Of a stretch of DNA of 64,000 nucleotides, positions 54,080 to 62,453 are shown in pieces (position 1 is the first letter of the stretch; each line of letters opens with the position of its first letter). The notes under the pieces are model-generated. The model was not told where the DNA came from, searched no databases, and saw only the letters and a program-made list of their open reading frames with translations. This DNA is from Pseudomonas putida (GTDB lineage Bacteria; Pseudomonadota; Gammaproteobacteria; Pseudomonadales; Pseudomonadaceae). The DNA is taken from contig NZ_CP026115.2 in NCBI RefSeq assembly GCF_009883635.2, forward strand, positions 5,828,001 to 5,892,000. Direction: 5' to 3'. The translations under genes and the position numbers were made by a program.

Positions 54080-54655
54080 TCATTCGCCATCGAAACTCTC
54101 GGCCGGCAAGCTCGAGGCAAACTGCCAGGCCTTGCGCCCCATGGCGTCGTAGCCGTAGCAACTGGTGAGCTTGCCCTGGGTGCGGTAGACCTCGCGGTGC
54201 AGGTCGTCACGCTCCAGGTCACTGATCACCTGGCCGTCCATGTTCAGTTGGTGCAAATGGCCGCTGCCGTAGTACAGGTGGTTGAGCTTGTGGCCATCCG
54301 GAAGGGTCAGTGTGGTGGGGTTCATGGCGCGCTACGCTGGTCCAGTGCTCGACCACCAGTGGTTTATCGCCCAGGGTTTCCCAGCGGTAGTGGCAGCCCA
54401 GGCCCAGGGCGTTGCTGTGGGTCACCATCAGGCCTTCGGCTTAACTGAAGCTGCGCACGGTGTCGCCGTTACGGTTGATCACCGTGGTCAGCTGGCCGGG
54501 TTCATCGTAGCGGTACTGGGTCAGCGTTTCGACGGCCTGGTTGTCGACTACGCGCTTGATGTCGGTCAGGCGGCCCAGCGGCTTGTCGTAGTGCAGATGT
54601 ACGCGGATACCACCGGTGACACGGAGCGGAGTGAAGTACAGGAGGAGGCTGATCT
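54080..54655 (-). pseudogene. Fragment of an rhs-repeat (polymorphic toxin) gene
   Basis: Two rhs pieces lie in different frames. The first (about 54655-54330) reads LHYDKPLGRLTDI, QYRYDEPGQLTTVINRNGD and NALGLGCHYRWETLGD but contains an in-frame TAA after RSFS (near 54440), where a Tyr codon is expected. The second (54325-54080) reads TLPDGHKLNHLYYGSG, ISDLERDDLHREVYRTQG and YGYDAMGRKAWQFASSLPA and ends at TGA. The middle of the repeat region, the N-terminus and any C-terminal toxin are missing. No functional product is expected. Confidence 0.85.
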
Positions 54656-54769
54656 AACGCTGACAGTATTTTCGCCAGTAACAAATAATCATTAAATCGC
54701 AGGTGATCATGCCAGTTGCGCGATCACCCCTAGAGTTTATTTTTAAAGATCAGGCTCTAAAGGCAAACC

Positions 54770-55018
54770 ATGCAGACCAGTAAAATCCACGCCCGCCCTA
54801 AACGGAAGAAAAAGTTAAACTGCTGCCCTTTCATAGCAATCGCCTTCCAAGGCGACAAGAAAGCTGATCCCCCAAGGCTTTTGTTAATGGCATTAAGACC
54901 CCCAAACATAAGGCTCGGGAAGCTCAATCAAAAGTTACTCGTTGAACGCCACCCAATGCCTCCAACGCCGCAGAGCTACCGTCTATTTAACAAAGAAATC
55001 TCAAGCTACAGGAAGTAG
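54770..55018 (+). CDS. Short open frame, doubtful gene
   Basis: An 82-residue basic frame (KIHARPKRKKKLNCC near the start) has an AAAGG site upstream, in an AT-richer stretch of 54656-55102 that otherwise shows nothing. It has no recognisable domain and codon use is not convincing. It could be a leftover of a displaced toxin tip or not coding at all. Confidence 0.25.
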   Translation: MQTSKIHARPKRKKKLNCCPFIAIAFQGDKKADPPRLLLMALRPPNIRLGKLNQKLLVERHPMPPTPQSYRLFNKEISSYRK

Positions 55019-55102
55019 GCATCACTTATCACAAATCTGCTCGCGACCACCACAAGAGATTGCTGGATGCATTCAACAAAACTTCAATTCAGAGCCCTGC
55101 TG

Positions 55103-55789
55103 CTAATCAAGGACAGATTCATTAGAATCCGAGTTCTCTAAGAATATCGACATCCAGGAATCCATCACATCCCACAAGTCGATATTTCGTGTCGGCGTGT
55201 CCGGTTCCTCATGCCACCATATCAAAGCCTCAGCCTCAGCCGGAGGCTTGGTCAAAGACAAGTAATCACCCGCACCACTGGAAAAAACGCCTGTCATATC
55301 AGGAAGCGCTACATATTCTTCATCGCACAGTTCTTTGATCGAAACAAAGTCCTCTACTCTGGATGGCCCCATGCTACATCCAATGTAGAATCCAAAACCA
55401 TTGTGCAAGTTCGTATAGAACGCCTTGAGCCTTCCCGGGAGCCACTGAATTCTATTATTGACTGATTGCTCAAGCCCCAGCGGCACCCCCCCCATGTAAA
55501 AGTACAAGTCGCCATTCTCGCTATACACATACATGAGATATGGCCGATCGCTGACCGCCAACACCGTTCCCAATACACATTTATCGAGCCATGCACTTAC
55601 CCAAGGCAAAAGCTCAGCAAAATTCGCCCACTCTGCCGGAATGCCCTCCCTCCCACCATTTGAAAACCCAAAGTCGCGCCACTGCTCGGGAAGGTTTACC
55701 TCTGAGGGAACCTCATCAGCTGAAAAATAAACATCATAACCTTTGAGCTCGTTTACAATACGCACTTTCAAGGAGTCAGACCAATTCAT
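55103..55789 (-). CDS. Putative immunity protein for the PAAR-HNH effector
   Basis: This 228-residue, acidic, soluble protein has no known domain that I can name with confidence; stretches such as LMYVYSENGDLYFYMGGVPL resemble immunity-type beta-rich folds. It starts 11 bp after the effector stop with GAGGTGA as ribosome binding site, the usual place of a cognate immunity gene. The stretch is AT-rich compared with the flanking metabolism genes. Role inferred from position and the absence of any other partner. Confidence 0.65.
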   Translation of the reverse strand: MNWSDSLKVRIVNELKGYDVYFSADEVPSEVNLPEQWRDFGFSNGGREGIPAEWANFAELLPWVSAWLDKCVLGTVLAVSDRPYLMYVYSENGDLYFYMGGVPLGLEQSVNNRIQWLPGRLKAFYTNLHNGFGFYIGCSMGPSRVEDFVSIKELCDEEYVALPDMTGVFSSGAGDYLSLTKPPAEAEALIWWHEEPDTPTRNIDLWDVMDSWMSIFLENSDSNESVLD

Positions 55790-55800
55790 TTCATCTCACC

Positions 55801-57033
55801 TCAATAACCCGATAACAGCCCATGTATGTACTGTTGTATTTCTGGCTCCAGCTTAACTGCTTTTTCCATCATTGCAGACCGGAACGCAGGATCAACTGGA
55901 ATATCGCCCTTCTTATAGAGTTCCCATTCCGCAAACGATTTAGCACCCTTTGAGGTGTTCGCCACTTCACTCAACCCCTGGAAGTTTGGCTCGTAGTTTA
56001 GCACTTTTACTTGATCTTCGAAAGTCAGTCGCGAAAAACCTTCCATTTCAGTAATTTTCTTCATGGGAACAATATGATCTGCATGCAGCGCCTTTGTCAC
56101 CTCAAGGCCTGGCAACGCCGGATCTTTCATAGGAAGAGTGACATCTTCGTTTACGGCTTTTCGAATTGCCGCACTTGGCGTTTTACTTCTGAGCTTTCCA
56201 TACAGCTCCGGGGAAATCTTATCCGACTTTACAGGCAATATTGGCTTTTTAACAATTTTAACGTTAGCGAGATTAGAGCCAAATCCCTGAGATTTGAATT
56301 CATAACGAGCATCAAACCACTTCCCTCCTTTCGCTCCTAGCCCTCCGCCAAGCAGGGCGCCGCCAAAAGCCAACAGCTTTTGCCCGTCCGAACCTTCGCC
56401 AAATAACTCTCCACCTGCCCAATGACCAGCCATCCCACCCGCGACGCCACCCACCAGTCCAGCAAAAACCAAAATTGGACTCGCAAATACCAAAGCACTT
56501 GCAATACCCAATGCCATCACAGCCCTTTCAAGTATTACGGGAACCTCAGGATCTATGGCATCTGTAGTTTCAGTCCCACCTCCAATAAATACGTCTGGCG
56601 ATCCGGAGCTAACTTTCCCATCGCAGACCGTGCGATCTCCTACTCGCGCGGCAGGCTGACCATTTATGTAGACTGTGTCACTTCCCTGTGCCAGTATTCT
56701 AGGCCCGCCCGGATGCTTCGAGCATTCTGCGTTGTCGAGATGTGCTCTTGCCGCTGATTTACCATTTATTGAGACGTTACTTGAACCCGACCGGATTTGA
56801 CCCGCTTCACTACAGGCAAAAGACAAACTTCCAATAAGCTGCCCGATGCCAGCACCGGTAGCGGCACCTGCTCCAACCATCGCAGCCAGCGCAACCGCCC
56901 CAAAGCCGCCGGTACCGACCACAGCAATACCGATTAGAACCGCTCCTGCTCCTATTGCAAGGCCTGCAAGCAATCCTCCCAGAGCGCTGGAATGCTCAAT
57001 CGGATCACCTAGGCGTGCAGCTGCCGCGCTCAT
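55801..57033 (-). CDS. T6SS effector: prePAAR-TM-PAAR with C-terminal HNH nuclease domain
   Basis: The 410-residue toxin is mounted on the VgrG spike. N-terminal prePAAR motif AARLGDPIEH (residues 5-14, pattern AARxxDxxxH), glycine-rich membrane segments at about 17-70 and 168-205, a PAAR domain at about 78-153 (GQIRSGSSNVSINGKSAAR, VYINGQPAARVGD), and a C-terminal HNH-type nuclease with HADHIVP (317-323), Asn350, Asn359 and Lys362. The class II prePAAR layout normally needs an Eag chaperone, which is encoded directly upstream with a 4-bp overlap. Likely a DNase injected into rival cells; the gene after it should encode immunity. Confidence 0.88.
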   Translation of the reverse strand: MSAAAARLGDPIEHSSALGGLLAGLAIGAGAVLIGIAVVGTGGFGAVALAAMVGAGAATGAGIGQLIGSLSFACSEAGQIRSGSSNVSINGKSAARAHLDNAECSKHPGGPRILAQGSDTVYINGQPAARVGDRTVCDGKVSSGSPDVFIGGGTETTDAIDPEVPVILERAVMALGIASALVFASPILVFAGLVGGVAGGMAGHWAGGELFGEGSDGQKLLAFGGALLGGGLGAKGGKWFDARYEFKSQGFGSNLANVKIVKKPILPVKSDKISPELYGKLRSKTPSAAIRKAVNEDVTLPMKDPALPGLEVTKALHADHIVPMKKITEMEGFSRLTFEDQVKVLNYEPNFQGLSEVANTSKGAKSFAEWELYKKGDIPVDPAFRSAMMEKAVKLEPEIQQYIHGLLSGY

Positions 57034-57632
57034 ACGCGCTGATCCCGCTCAGCCTCGCTTTCACTTTTTGAGCCCCCCTCAGACTTGCGTAACTCCAGGC
57101 TGCTGACTATCTCATCGAAAGCGCTGCGCTCTTCCGAGGTCATTCCTTTAGGATTATTGCTAGTACCCGTTATTTGCAATAGCAATGGTCGTCCAAACTC
57201 ATCCTGGTGCAGGAAGATCAACTGAACCTGATGAACCGGCTTTCCTTGTTGCCGCCAGCGAAACTCAACGCGACGAGCGTCCACTCCCGCGATTTCTAGC
57301 GGCGAAATGGGCTCAATCCACTGCAAATGTGATAGTGATTTTTGCACCTCGTCGAGCAGCTGTTGAGCCACTGTTTCCAGATCAGCGTCTGGCTCAGCCG
57401 GCGAGCGACCCACCACCAAAGAAAACGGACTGGGTCCAATATCCGTCAGAGTAAAAACATGAAAAGTTTTATCTTTCAGATTTTCTGGCCGCGTAAAACT
57501 CAATTCATTCGTTAGAAAGAACTTGGGTGGTGGAGGGAGTGCGTCCAAAGCCTCCTTTTCCAGACGTTCACGCTCAAGACGTTCTTCACGTTCACGCCGC
57601 TCCGAAAGACGATCATAGATATTGCCACGCAT
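57030..57632 (-). CDS. Eag-type (DUF1795/DcrB-like) T6SS effector chaperone
   Basis: The 200-residue protein belongs to the DUF1795 family. Members known as Eag chaperones hold the transmembrane segments of prePAAR effectors and load them on VgrG. Here the DUF1795 core (about 38-185) is preceded by an unusual charged, coiled-coil-like N-terminus (ERREREERLERERLEKE) and followed by a charged tail. The stop overlaps the effector start (ATGA), and vgrG lies 21 bp upstream, the standard vgrG-eag-effector order. Confidence 0.85.
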   Translation of the reverse strand: MRGNIYDRLSERREREERLERERLEKEALDALPPPPKFFLTNELSFTRPENLKDKTFHVFTLTDIGPSPFSLVVGRSPAEPDADLETVAQQLLDEVQKSLSHLQWIEPISPLEIAGVDARRVEFRWRQQGKPVHQVQLIFLHQDEFGRPLLLQITGTSNNPKGMTSEERSAFDEIVSSLELRKSEGGSKSESEAERDQRV

Positions 57633-57653
57633 AGAACTTTTCCTTGTCGCAAA

Positions 57654-59492
57654 TCAAGACTTGTTCAAATTAATTATTTTGCTTCCGGCAACATCGACGG
57701 TGACACCTGATAGAGTAATCGTGCCATCTGAATTCATTACCAACGTGCTACTCCCCACCTCCAAGGTAATAGATTTCGCCGCCTTGATTTTCACATCCCC
57801 CTGATCCACGGTCACAAAATACGAACCTTCCTCCACCGCAATGCTAGTTTCCAGCTTGATGGTTTCGGAGTGCTTGCCGTCGACCTTGATGGTTCTGTTG
57901 CCACCCACCTTTAGGCTGTCATCTGCCTCGACCTCGATATCAAGGTTACGCTCGGCGTGCATAATTATTTGCTCGGCGCCAGCCTTATCTTCAAAGCGGA
58001 AGAAATTCGCGTTTGAACCTTTACCTTTGGTAGAGCGCGTCAGGAAACCACTCTGAGTCTTGTTCGCCGGCAGCGACCATGGCGGGGTGTTGCTGCTGTT
58101 GTACAGGCTGCCCATGATCAGCGGGCGGTCCGGGTTGCCGTCGAGGAACACCACCACCACTTCGTCGCCCACACGCGGGATCTGGATGCTGCCGAAGCCG
58201 CCGCTGGCACCGGACTGGGCCACGCGTACCCAGCAGGAACTCTGGTCGTTGAACTCGCCATTGCGGTCCCAGTGGAACTGCAATTTCACCCGCCCCAGTT
58301 CATCGGTGTAGATCTCTTCGCCGGGAGGGCCAACGACGATGGCTGTCTGCGGCCCGCTGATGCCCGCCCTAGGCGTGTTCAATGCAGGGCGGAAGGGAAT
58401 TTTCCGGCGAATGCAGCTGAAGCTGTTGCGGTAGCCCGCCTCACCGTCGTTGGTGTAGTTGTTCTGCCCCCAGTGCGTAACCGAAAGCAACAGAAACTGC
58501 CGGTCATCCGGGGCGTCATTATCATGATCGTAATGCTGACTCAGTTCAAAGTAGTGGCCAGGCTCCATGGCGCGACAGTTGCTCTCGCCATGGAAGGTCT
58601 TGCCGTCCACTTCCATCGCCTCCAGCCGACGCCGCGCCTTGCGCACGCCTTCATCGGCGTCGGCGTAGCCGTAGAGGCCTTCGTATTCGAAGACTTCATA
58701 CTGGCCGACCTCGCCCTGCTGGTTGACGGAATTCAACTGCACCAGGTGCGGGTTGCCCGGTTGCTTATAGTCGAACGATTTCAAAGCCAGGCGCGTCGGT
58801 TGCATCCGCCGCGCCGAAGACCATTTGGTGATCGAGTCTGCGGTTTCGGTGACAGAAGCACTGTGGTAACGAATCAACGGTTGGCGCTCGAGCTGCGGAA
58901 GCATGCTGCTGTCATCGCTGATGATCATGCGATGGCCTTCCTGGGTGTGCTCGAAGGTGAAAAACAGCCCTTCTTGCTCGAGCAGACGCAACACGAAGTT
59001 CAGGTCCGACTCCTGATACTGGGTGCAGTAGCTTATCGGTTTAAGCGGTTGGCTCAGGCGGAACTCGTACTCGGCCAGGGTCAGGTAGTACGCAAAGACA
59101 TCCTTGACGATCTGCTCGGTGGTCTTGTCCTGAAATATCCGCGAATCGCGGCGACGGCTGAGGATCCATATCCACGGCACGAGCTCGGCAGTGTAATTGG
59201 CAATGCCACCGTCGGCACCAGCATGTACGAAGTCCGACACGTGCGCGCTGATGTAGCGGGTGCTGCCATCAGCCAGCGCGATCCCTACCGTCACCTTCTT
59301 GCCGATGAGTTTCTTGAGTTCGATGCGCGCATCCTGGGAGATAAGCTGCACCTGGAAACTGAACAGCTCCGAAATCGCCTCGCGGCCGCTGAAGCTCAGC
59401 AGCTGCAGCTCTTGTTCGGGAGGCAGCGGCGAGTCGAAGGTAAACAGACGTTGATGCTGCGTAAGGATCGATTCGAGGGCGTCCGTAATCAT
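57654..59492 (-). CDS. vgrG: Type VI secretion tip protein VgrG
   Basis: This 612-residue trimeric spike protein has an N-terminal gp27/gp44-like part (FSGREAISELFSFQVQL, KDVFAYYLTLAEYEFRL), a gp5 OB-fold (VGPPGEEIYTDELGRVKLQF, WVRVAQSGASGGFGSIQIPR, RVGDEVVVVFLDGNPDRP) and a beta-helix needle with repeats such as NLDIEVEADDSLKVGGN. No C-terminal toxin extension is present, so toxicity comes from the PAAR effector encoded downstream. The ATG at 59492 (MITDALES) is used; a TTG 36 bp upstream is less likely. The core T6SS genes are not in this window. Confidence 0.95.
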   Translation of the reverse strand: MITDALESILTQHQRLFTFDSPLPPEQELQLLSFSGREAISELFSFQVQLISQDARIELKKLIGKKVTVGIALADGSTRYISAHVSDFVHAGADGGIANYTAELVPWIWILSRRRDSRIFQDKTTEQIVKDVFAYYLTLAEYEFRLSQPLKPISYCTQYQESDLNFVLRLLEQEGLFFTFEHTQEGHRMIISDDSSMLPQLERQPLIRYHSASVTETADSITKWSSARRMQPTRLALKSFDYKQPGNPHLVQLNSVNQQGEVGQYEVFEYEGLYGYADADEGVRKARRRLEAMEVDGKTFHGESNCRAMEPGHYFELSQHYDHDNDAPDDRQFLLLSVTHWGQNNYTNDGEAGYRNSFSCIRRKIPFRPALNTPRAGISGPQTAIVVGPPGEEIYTDELGRVKLQFHWDRNGEFNDQSSCWVRVAQSGASGGFGSIQIPRVGDEVVVVFLDGNPDRPLIMGSLYNSSNTPPWSLPANKTQSGFLTRSTKGKGSNANFFRFEDKAGAEQIIMHAERNLDIEVEADDSLKVGGNRTIKVDGKHSETIKLETSIAVEEGSYFVTVDQGDVKIKAAKSITLEVGSSTLVMNSDGTITLSGVTVDVAGSKIINLNKS

Positions 59493-59759
59493 GTCAATGC
59501 ATCCTGCACCAAGCTGGAAATCTTCCAATGAAAACGCGCTTAACAGAGGCTGTCAAATGATGGCGATACGCCAGATGCCATCAAGCTGACGTCAAAAAGC
59601 CTCTACGGGAAGCAGCATCGCGGGCTGTGGAGCAGTAGACGGTTTCTTGGTTAATTACATCGTATTGTGTCCGTCGGTTTGATCTGTCGGACATCGGAGG
59701 TGTACGCTCCTTGCGCTCAGCCGAGAGGCAATACACTGCGAATTTCAGGGAGAATCGCC
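59493..59759. promoter_or_regulatory. Divergent promoter region vgrG / putative membrane effector
   Basis: This 267-bp spacer between two divergently read T6SS genes must hold both promoters. I see no clear palindrome or sigma-54 type motif. Confidence 0.3.
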
Positions 59760-60776
59760 ATGAGCGTGAGTGAAAACCAACTCAGCCAACTGGACCGGGA
59801 GATGGACCAGAATCACCGTGAGATGGTGATCATGTCGATCGAGGACTTCCAGGCACAAGCCCAGTACGCCCAGAGAGCTCACGGTGCAACGCAGGCTCCA
59901 CAGGTGTGCACTCGCACCCAGGGCGACATGCTGACCGGCACCTGGCAGAGCGTGAAATCCACCTACAACGGCCTGCCCCACACTTTCGTTAATACGACCT
60001 GGGGCGTGCCCACGCTCATGGCCGGCTGGGATTTAAAAAACACTGCCGTTTTCATTCGCGATATGAACGGGCTAGGCACGAAAGTGCGCTACACCGTGCG
60101 CAACGGCAAGCAGTACGTGATCCTCACCGGCTACCCAGGCCTGCGCAAGACGCTCAATGCGCCCCGTTATGGCATCCAGAACGCCAAACTGGTCAGCATG
60201 GGCATCGGCAAATACGGTGTGCGCGGTTCGTCCATCAAAGGCTTCAAACTGTCCTGTTATGTGGCGGTAGCCATCGAAGTCGCAGAATGGGTATTTGCCG
60301 ACGAGCATGTGATGAGCGACCTGTTTGGCGGTATTGGCGTTGAGCTGATCAAAGCCGGTATAGCTTCGGCGATCGGGTATGCTTTCGGACTGGCCATTGG
60401 CTCAATGGCCACTTTCGCCGCCGCACCCGTCATCCTGGGGGCTGCAGTTGCGTTCGTAATTGGCGTTGGGCTTAACGAACTTGATGTCCGTTATGGAATA
60501 AAAAACTCGGTTAAAGCGGGTCTTCGGTATGCCGTGGACCACATTGAATATTTGCGCCAGCAGGCCATAGAGATTACTACCAAGGAGATGCAAAAATACG
60601 CAGAGGAAAAAATCACAAATATTGCTAGCGAGGTTGCAGACACTCTCTATAACGAGGCCAAGCGCTGGGCACTGCAAAAACTTCAGCCTGGAGACCTCAA
60701 TCTGCCTGGATGGCCCAGTGTGCCCGAGCTTCCATCTATGCCCTCACTCCCGACGTTCAACATTCCAAAGTTTTAA
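59760..60776 (+). CDS. Putative membrane-active T6SS effector (unknown family)
   Basis: This 338-residue protein has no catalytic motif I can recognise. Layout: soluble N-terminal region (1-165); one long hydrophobic, glycine/alanine-rich stretch at 191-237 that could form a two-helix membrane hairpin (IKAGIASAIGYAFGLAIG, AAPVILGAAVAFVIGVGL); an amphipathic, charged helical part (250-308); and a proline-rich tail (318-338). A soluble protein with a single buried helical hairpin is what pore-forming colicin-like toxins look like. There is no signal peptide, GGGAG precedes the ATG, and it is divergent from vgrG. Two paralogous membrane proteins follow after 2 and 28 bp, as expected for immunity. 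The 3' half is AT-richer. Function is inference. Confidence 0.6.
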   Translation: MSVSENQLSQLDREMDQNHREMVIMSIEDFQAQAQYAQRAHGATQAPQVCTRTQGDMLTGTWQSVKSTYNGLPHTFVNTTWGVPTLMAGWDLKNTAVFIRDMNGLGTKVRYTVRNGKQYVILTGYPGLRKTLNAPRYGIQNAKLVSMGIGKYGVRGSSIKGFKLSCYVAVAIEVAEWVFADEHVMSDLFGGIGVELIKAGIASAIGYAFGLAIGSMATFAAAPVILGAAVAFVIGVGLNELDVRYGIKNSVKAGLRYAVDHIEYLRQQAIEITTKEMQKYAEEKITNIASEVADTLYNEAKRWALQKLQPGDLNLPGWPSVPELPSMPSLPTFNIPKF

Positions 60777-60778
60777 CC

Positions 60779-61336
60779 ATGACTATTCAACCTCATGAGT
60801 TCCACGCGCGCTCTCCCCACCTGTTTCGCCTCATGGCCTTCGCGACTGGCCTAGCAACTTTGATTTTGGGCATTCTGTCAGCTTATTGGCTTGGGAGCTA
60901 TCTACTACCCTTATTCGGAAGATTGTTAACGAATGCCCCAATCGTGGTGACGCCCTATCTGGTCTTTATGCTCATCGCCATGTGTACGGTCACCCCAATC
61001 ATAGTTGTTACATCATTGCATGCCTGTTGGCGTGCAAAAAAATTCGACCCAGCCCCCCAATCCCGGATGTTCCGCTTTCAACATAATTCATACAAATTGA
61101 CACTTTGGTCAATGATTTATATAGCGCCGACGCTGGCATTACTCGTGACTTTTGGCCTGTGGGCGAAGGGGTACACCCCGTGCCAGAAACTCCTGATTTC
61201 AGGTTCAGCCTGGAAAGTGTACTGGGTTAATGATGTGCGGTACTGCTTCAAACCTGACTTTTACAACAGCGACGAGCAACCCTGCAAGCGTGTCGGCAAT
61301 CGAGCTATTTGCACGCAAGCTGATGGACAGCAGTGA
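60779..61336 (+). CDS. Membrane protein, putative immunity protein 1 (paralogue of the next gene)
   Basis: The 185-residue inner-membrane protein has about four predicted helices and a C-terminal cysteine-containing domain (YTPCQKLLISGSAWKVYWVN). It starts 2 bp after the putative effector stop. It is the same length as, and clearly related to, the next gene: shared are TPYL, KKFDP, a C-terminal YxPCxKLLISGSA and WVND, CFKPD. It has no transporter signature. Immunity to a membrane toxin is inferred from position; a resemblance to DUF1240-type proteins is possible but not certain. Confidence 0.65.
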   Translation: MTIQPHEFHARSPHLFRLMAFATGLATLILGILSAYWLGSYLLPLFGRLLTNAPIVVTPYLVFMLIAMCTVTPIIVVTSLHACWRAKKFDPAPQSRMFRFQHNSYKLTLWSMIYIAPTLALLVTFGLWAKGYTPCQKLLISGSAWKVYWVNDVRYCFKPDFYNSDEQPCKRVGNRAICTQADGQQ

Positions 61337-61364
61337 GAATTACTAGTACAGCAGGGCACTACAG

Positions 61365-61922
61365 ATGAATAATCCATACTCACAAACTTCACCTGTATCA
61401 TCGCCCCTCAAGATCAGACTGCTGGCTGTCGGCATGATCATCGCCATGCTGTTGGTCGCGGCCTTCTCGGTCTACGCCTACATCAACTACCTGTTCCCGT
61501 TGTACGCCAGGCTGCTGCGTGGCGCGCCTGTCGTGGAAACGCCTTACCTCGCATTCGGCCTGCTCATGGCACCGCCTGCGCTGGCAATTCTGCTGGTTGG
61601 CTGTGCGATATGTACCTGGACCGGGAAAAAATTCGACCCACCCGCAGGCTCACGACTGCACCGCTTCCAGACACTGATGTTCGGGCTTTCTCTGAAGACG
61701 CTGCTCTACGTCGTCCCTGCCGTGATGATTCTGACGACCCTTGCTCTGCTTGGCAGAGGCTATTCACCCTGCTCGAAGCTGCTGATATCGGGTTCTGCCT
61801 CGCAGCTGTTCTGGGTCAACGATGAGCGCGTGTGCTTCAAGCCGGACCATTACATCAACGATAACTGGCCATGCAAGGTCATCGACGGCAAGGACGTTTG
61901 CGTACAGGTCGATGGCCGCTGA
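61365..61922 (+). CDS. Membrane protein, putative immunity protein 2
   Basis: The 185-residue membrane protein is paralogous to the previous gene (GAPVVETPYLAFGLL, KKFDPPAGSRLHRFQ, YSPCSKLLISGSASQLFWVN). The four-helix layout and the C-terminal cysteines are kept. Base composition is more GC-rich than in gene 1, so the two copies have different histories rather than being a recent duplication. It could protect against a variant toxin of other strains. Confidence 0.65.
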   Translation: MNNPYSQTSPVSSPLKIRLLAVGMIIAMLLVAAFSVYAYINYLFPLYARLLRGAPVVETPYLAFGLLMAPPALAILLVGCAICTWTGKKFDPPAGSRLHRFQTLMFGLSLKTLLYVVPAVMILTTLALLGRGYSPCSKLLISGSASQLFWVNDERVCFKPDHYINDNWPCKVIDGKDVCVQVDGR

Positions 61923-61982
61923 ACTTGACCTGATGAGCGGATGCTGCACTCATCCGTTGAAACCGCCCAACCAGGGTTGAAC

Positions 61983-62300
61983 ATGAACACCGAAACCCTC
62001 AAACAGAAGTCTCTGAAGCTTCGCCTGATCATTGACAGCCTGAAGGCGCAAGACCCTGCCGCGATGAAGCTGAGCGTCGAACTGGAGCCACTGCTGAATG
62101 CAGCAGATCAGGAATGCATCCGCACTCCGATGGAATGGCGCGACATCCCCGGGCGCTACCTGTTCACCGAAGAAGGGCTGCAGCAGTATGCCGATCTCGA
62201 GCACGCCTTCGCCGAGTTCCGCATCGAGCTGACAGGGGGCGAGTCCCCTACCCTGCGCAAGCTCAAGGCGCGCATGGGGGAAAAGCCTTCACAGGGGTGA
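61983..62300 (+). CDS. Hypothetical protein
   Basis: This 105-residue soluble, acidic-helical protein starts at 61983 (MNTETLKQ) 60 bp after the second immunity-like gene on the same strand. I recognise no domain. Possible third partner of the effector locus, or an unrelated small gene. The rest of the gap up to 62453 shows nothing clear. Confidence 0.5.
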   Translation: MNTETLKQKSLKLRLIIDSLKAQDPAAMKLSVELEPLLNAADQECIRTPMEWRDIPGRYLFTEEGLQQYADLEHAFAEFRIELTGGESPTLRKLKARMGEKPSQG

Positions 62301-62453
62301 TAGGCGGGCAACCTTGTCCTCCCACGCCTCGATGCAACGTCTGACACTCAAGGGGTACGCGCACCAAAGGCCAGTTATTCCTGGACCAAAGGCACGCGCC
62401 CCCCTCGGTTTTCGTACAGAGCCTAAAAGCACGCAGCCAATGAACCGAAACTT

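Noticed and set aside
54770..55018. A small basic toxin or rhs toxin tip
   Set aside because: No domain, unconvincing codon use and wrong strand for the rhs fragment; kept only as a doubtful open frame.
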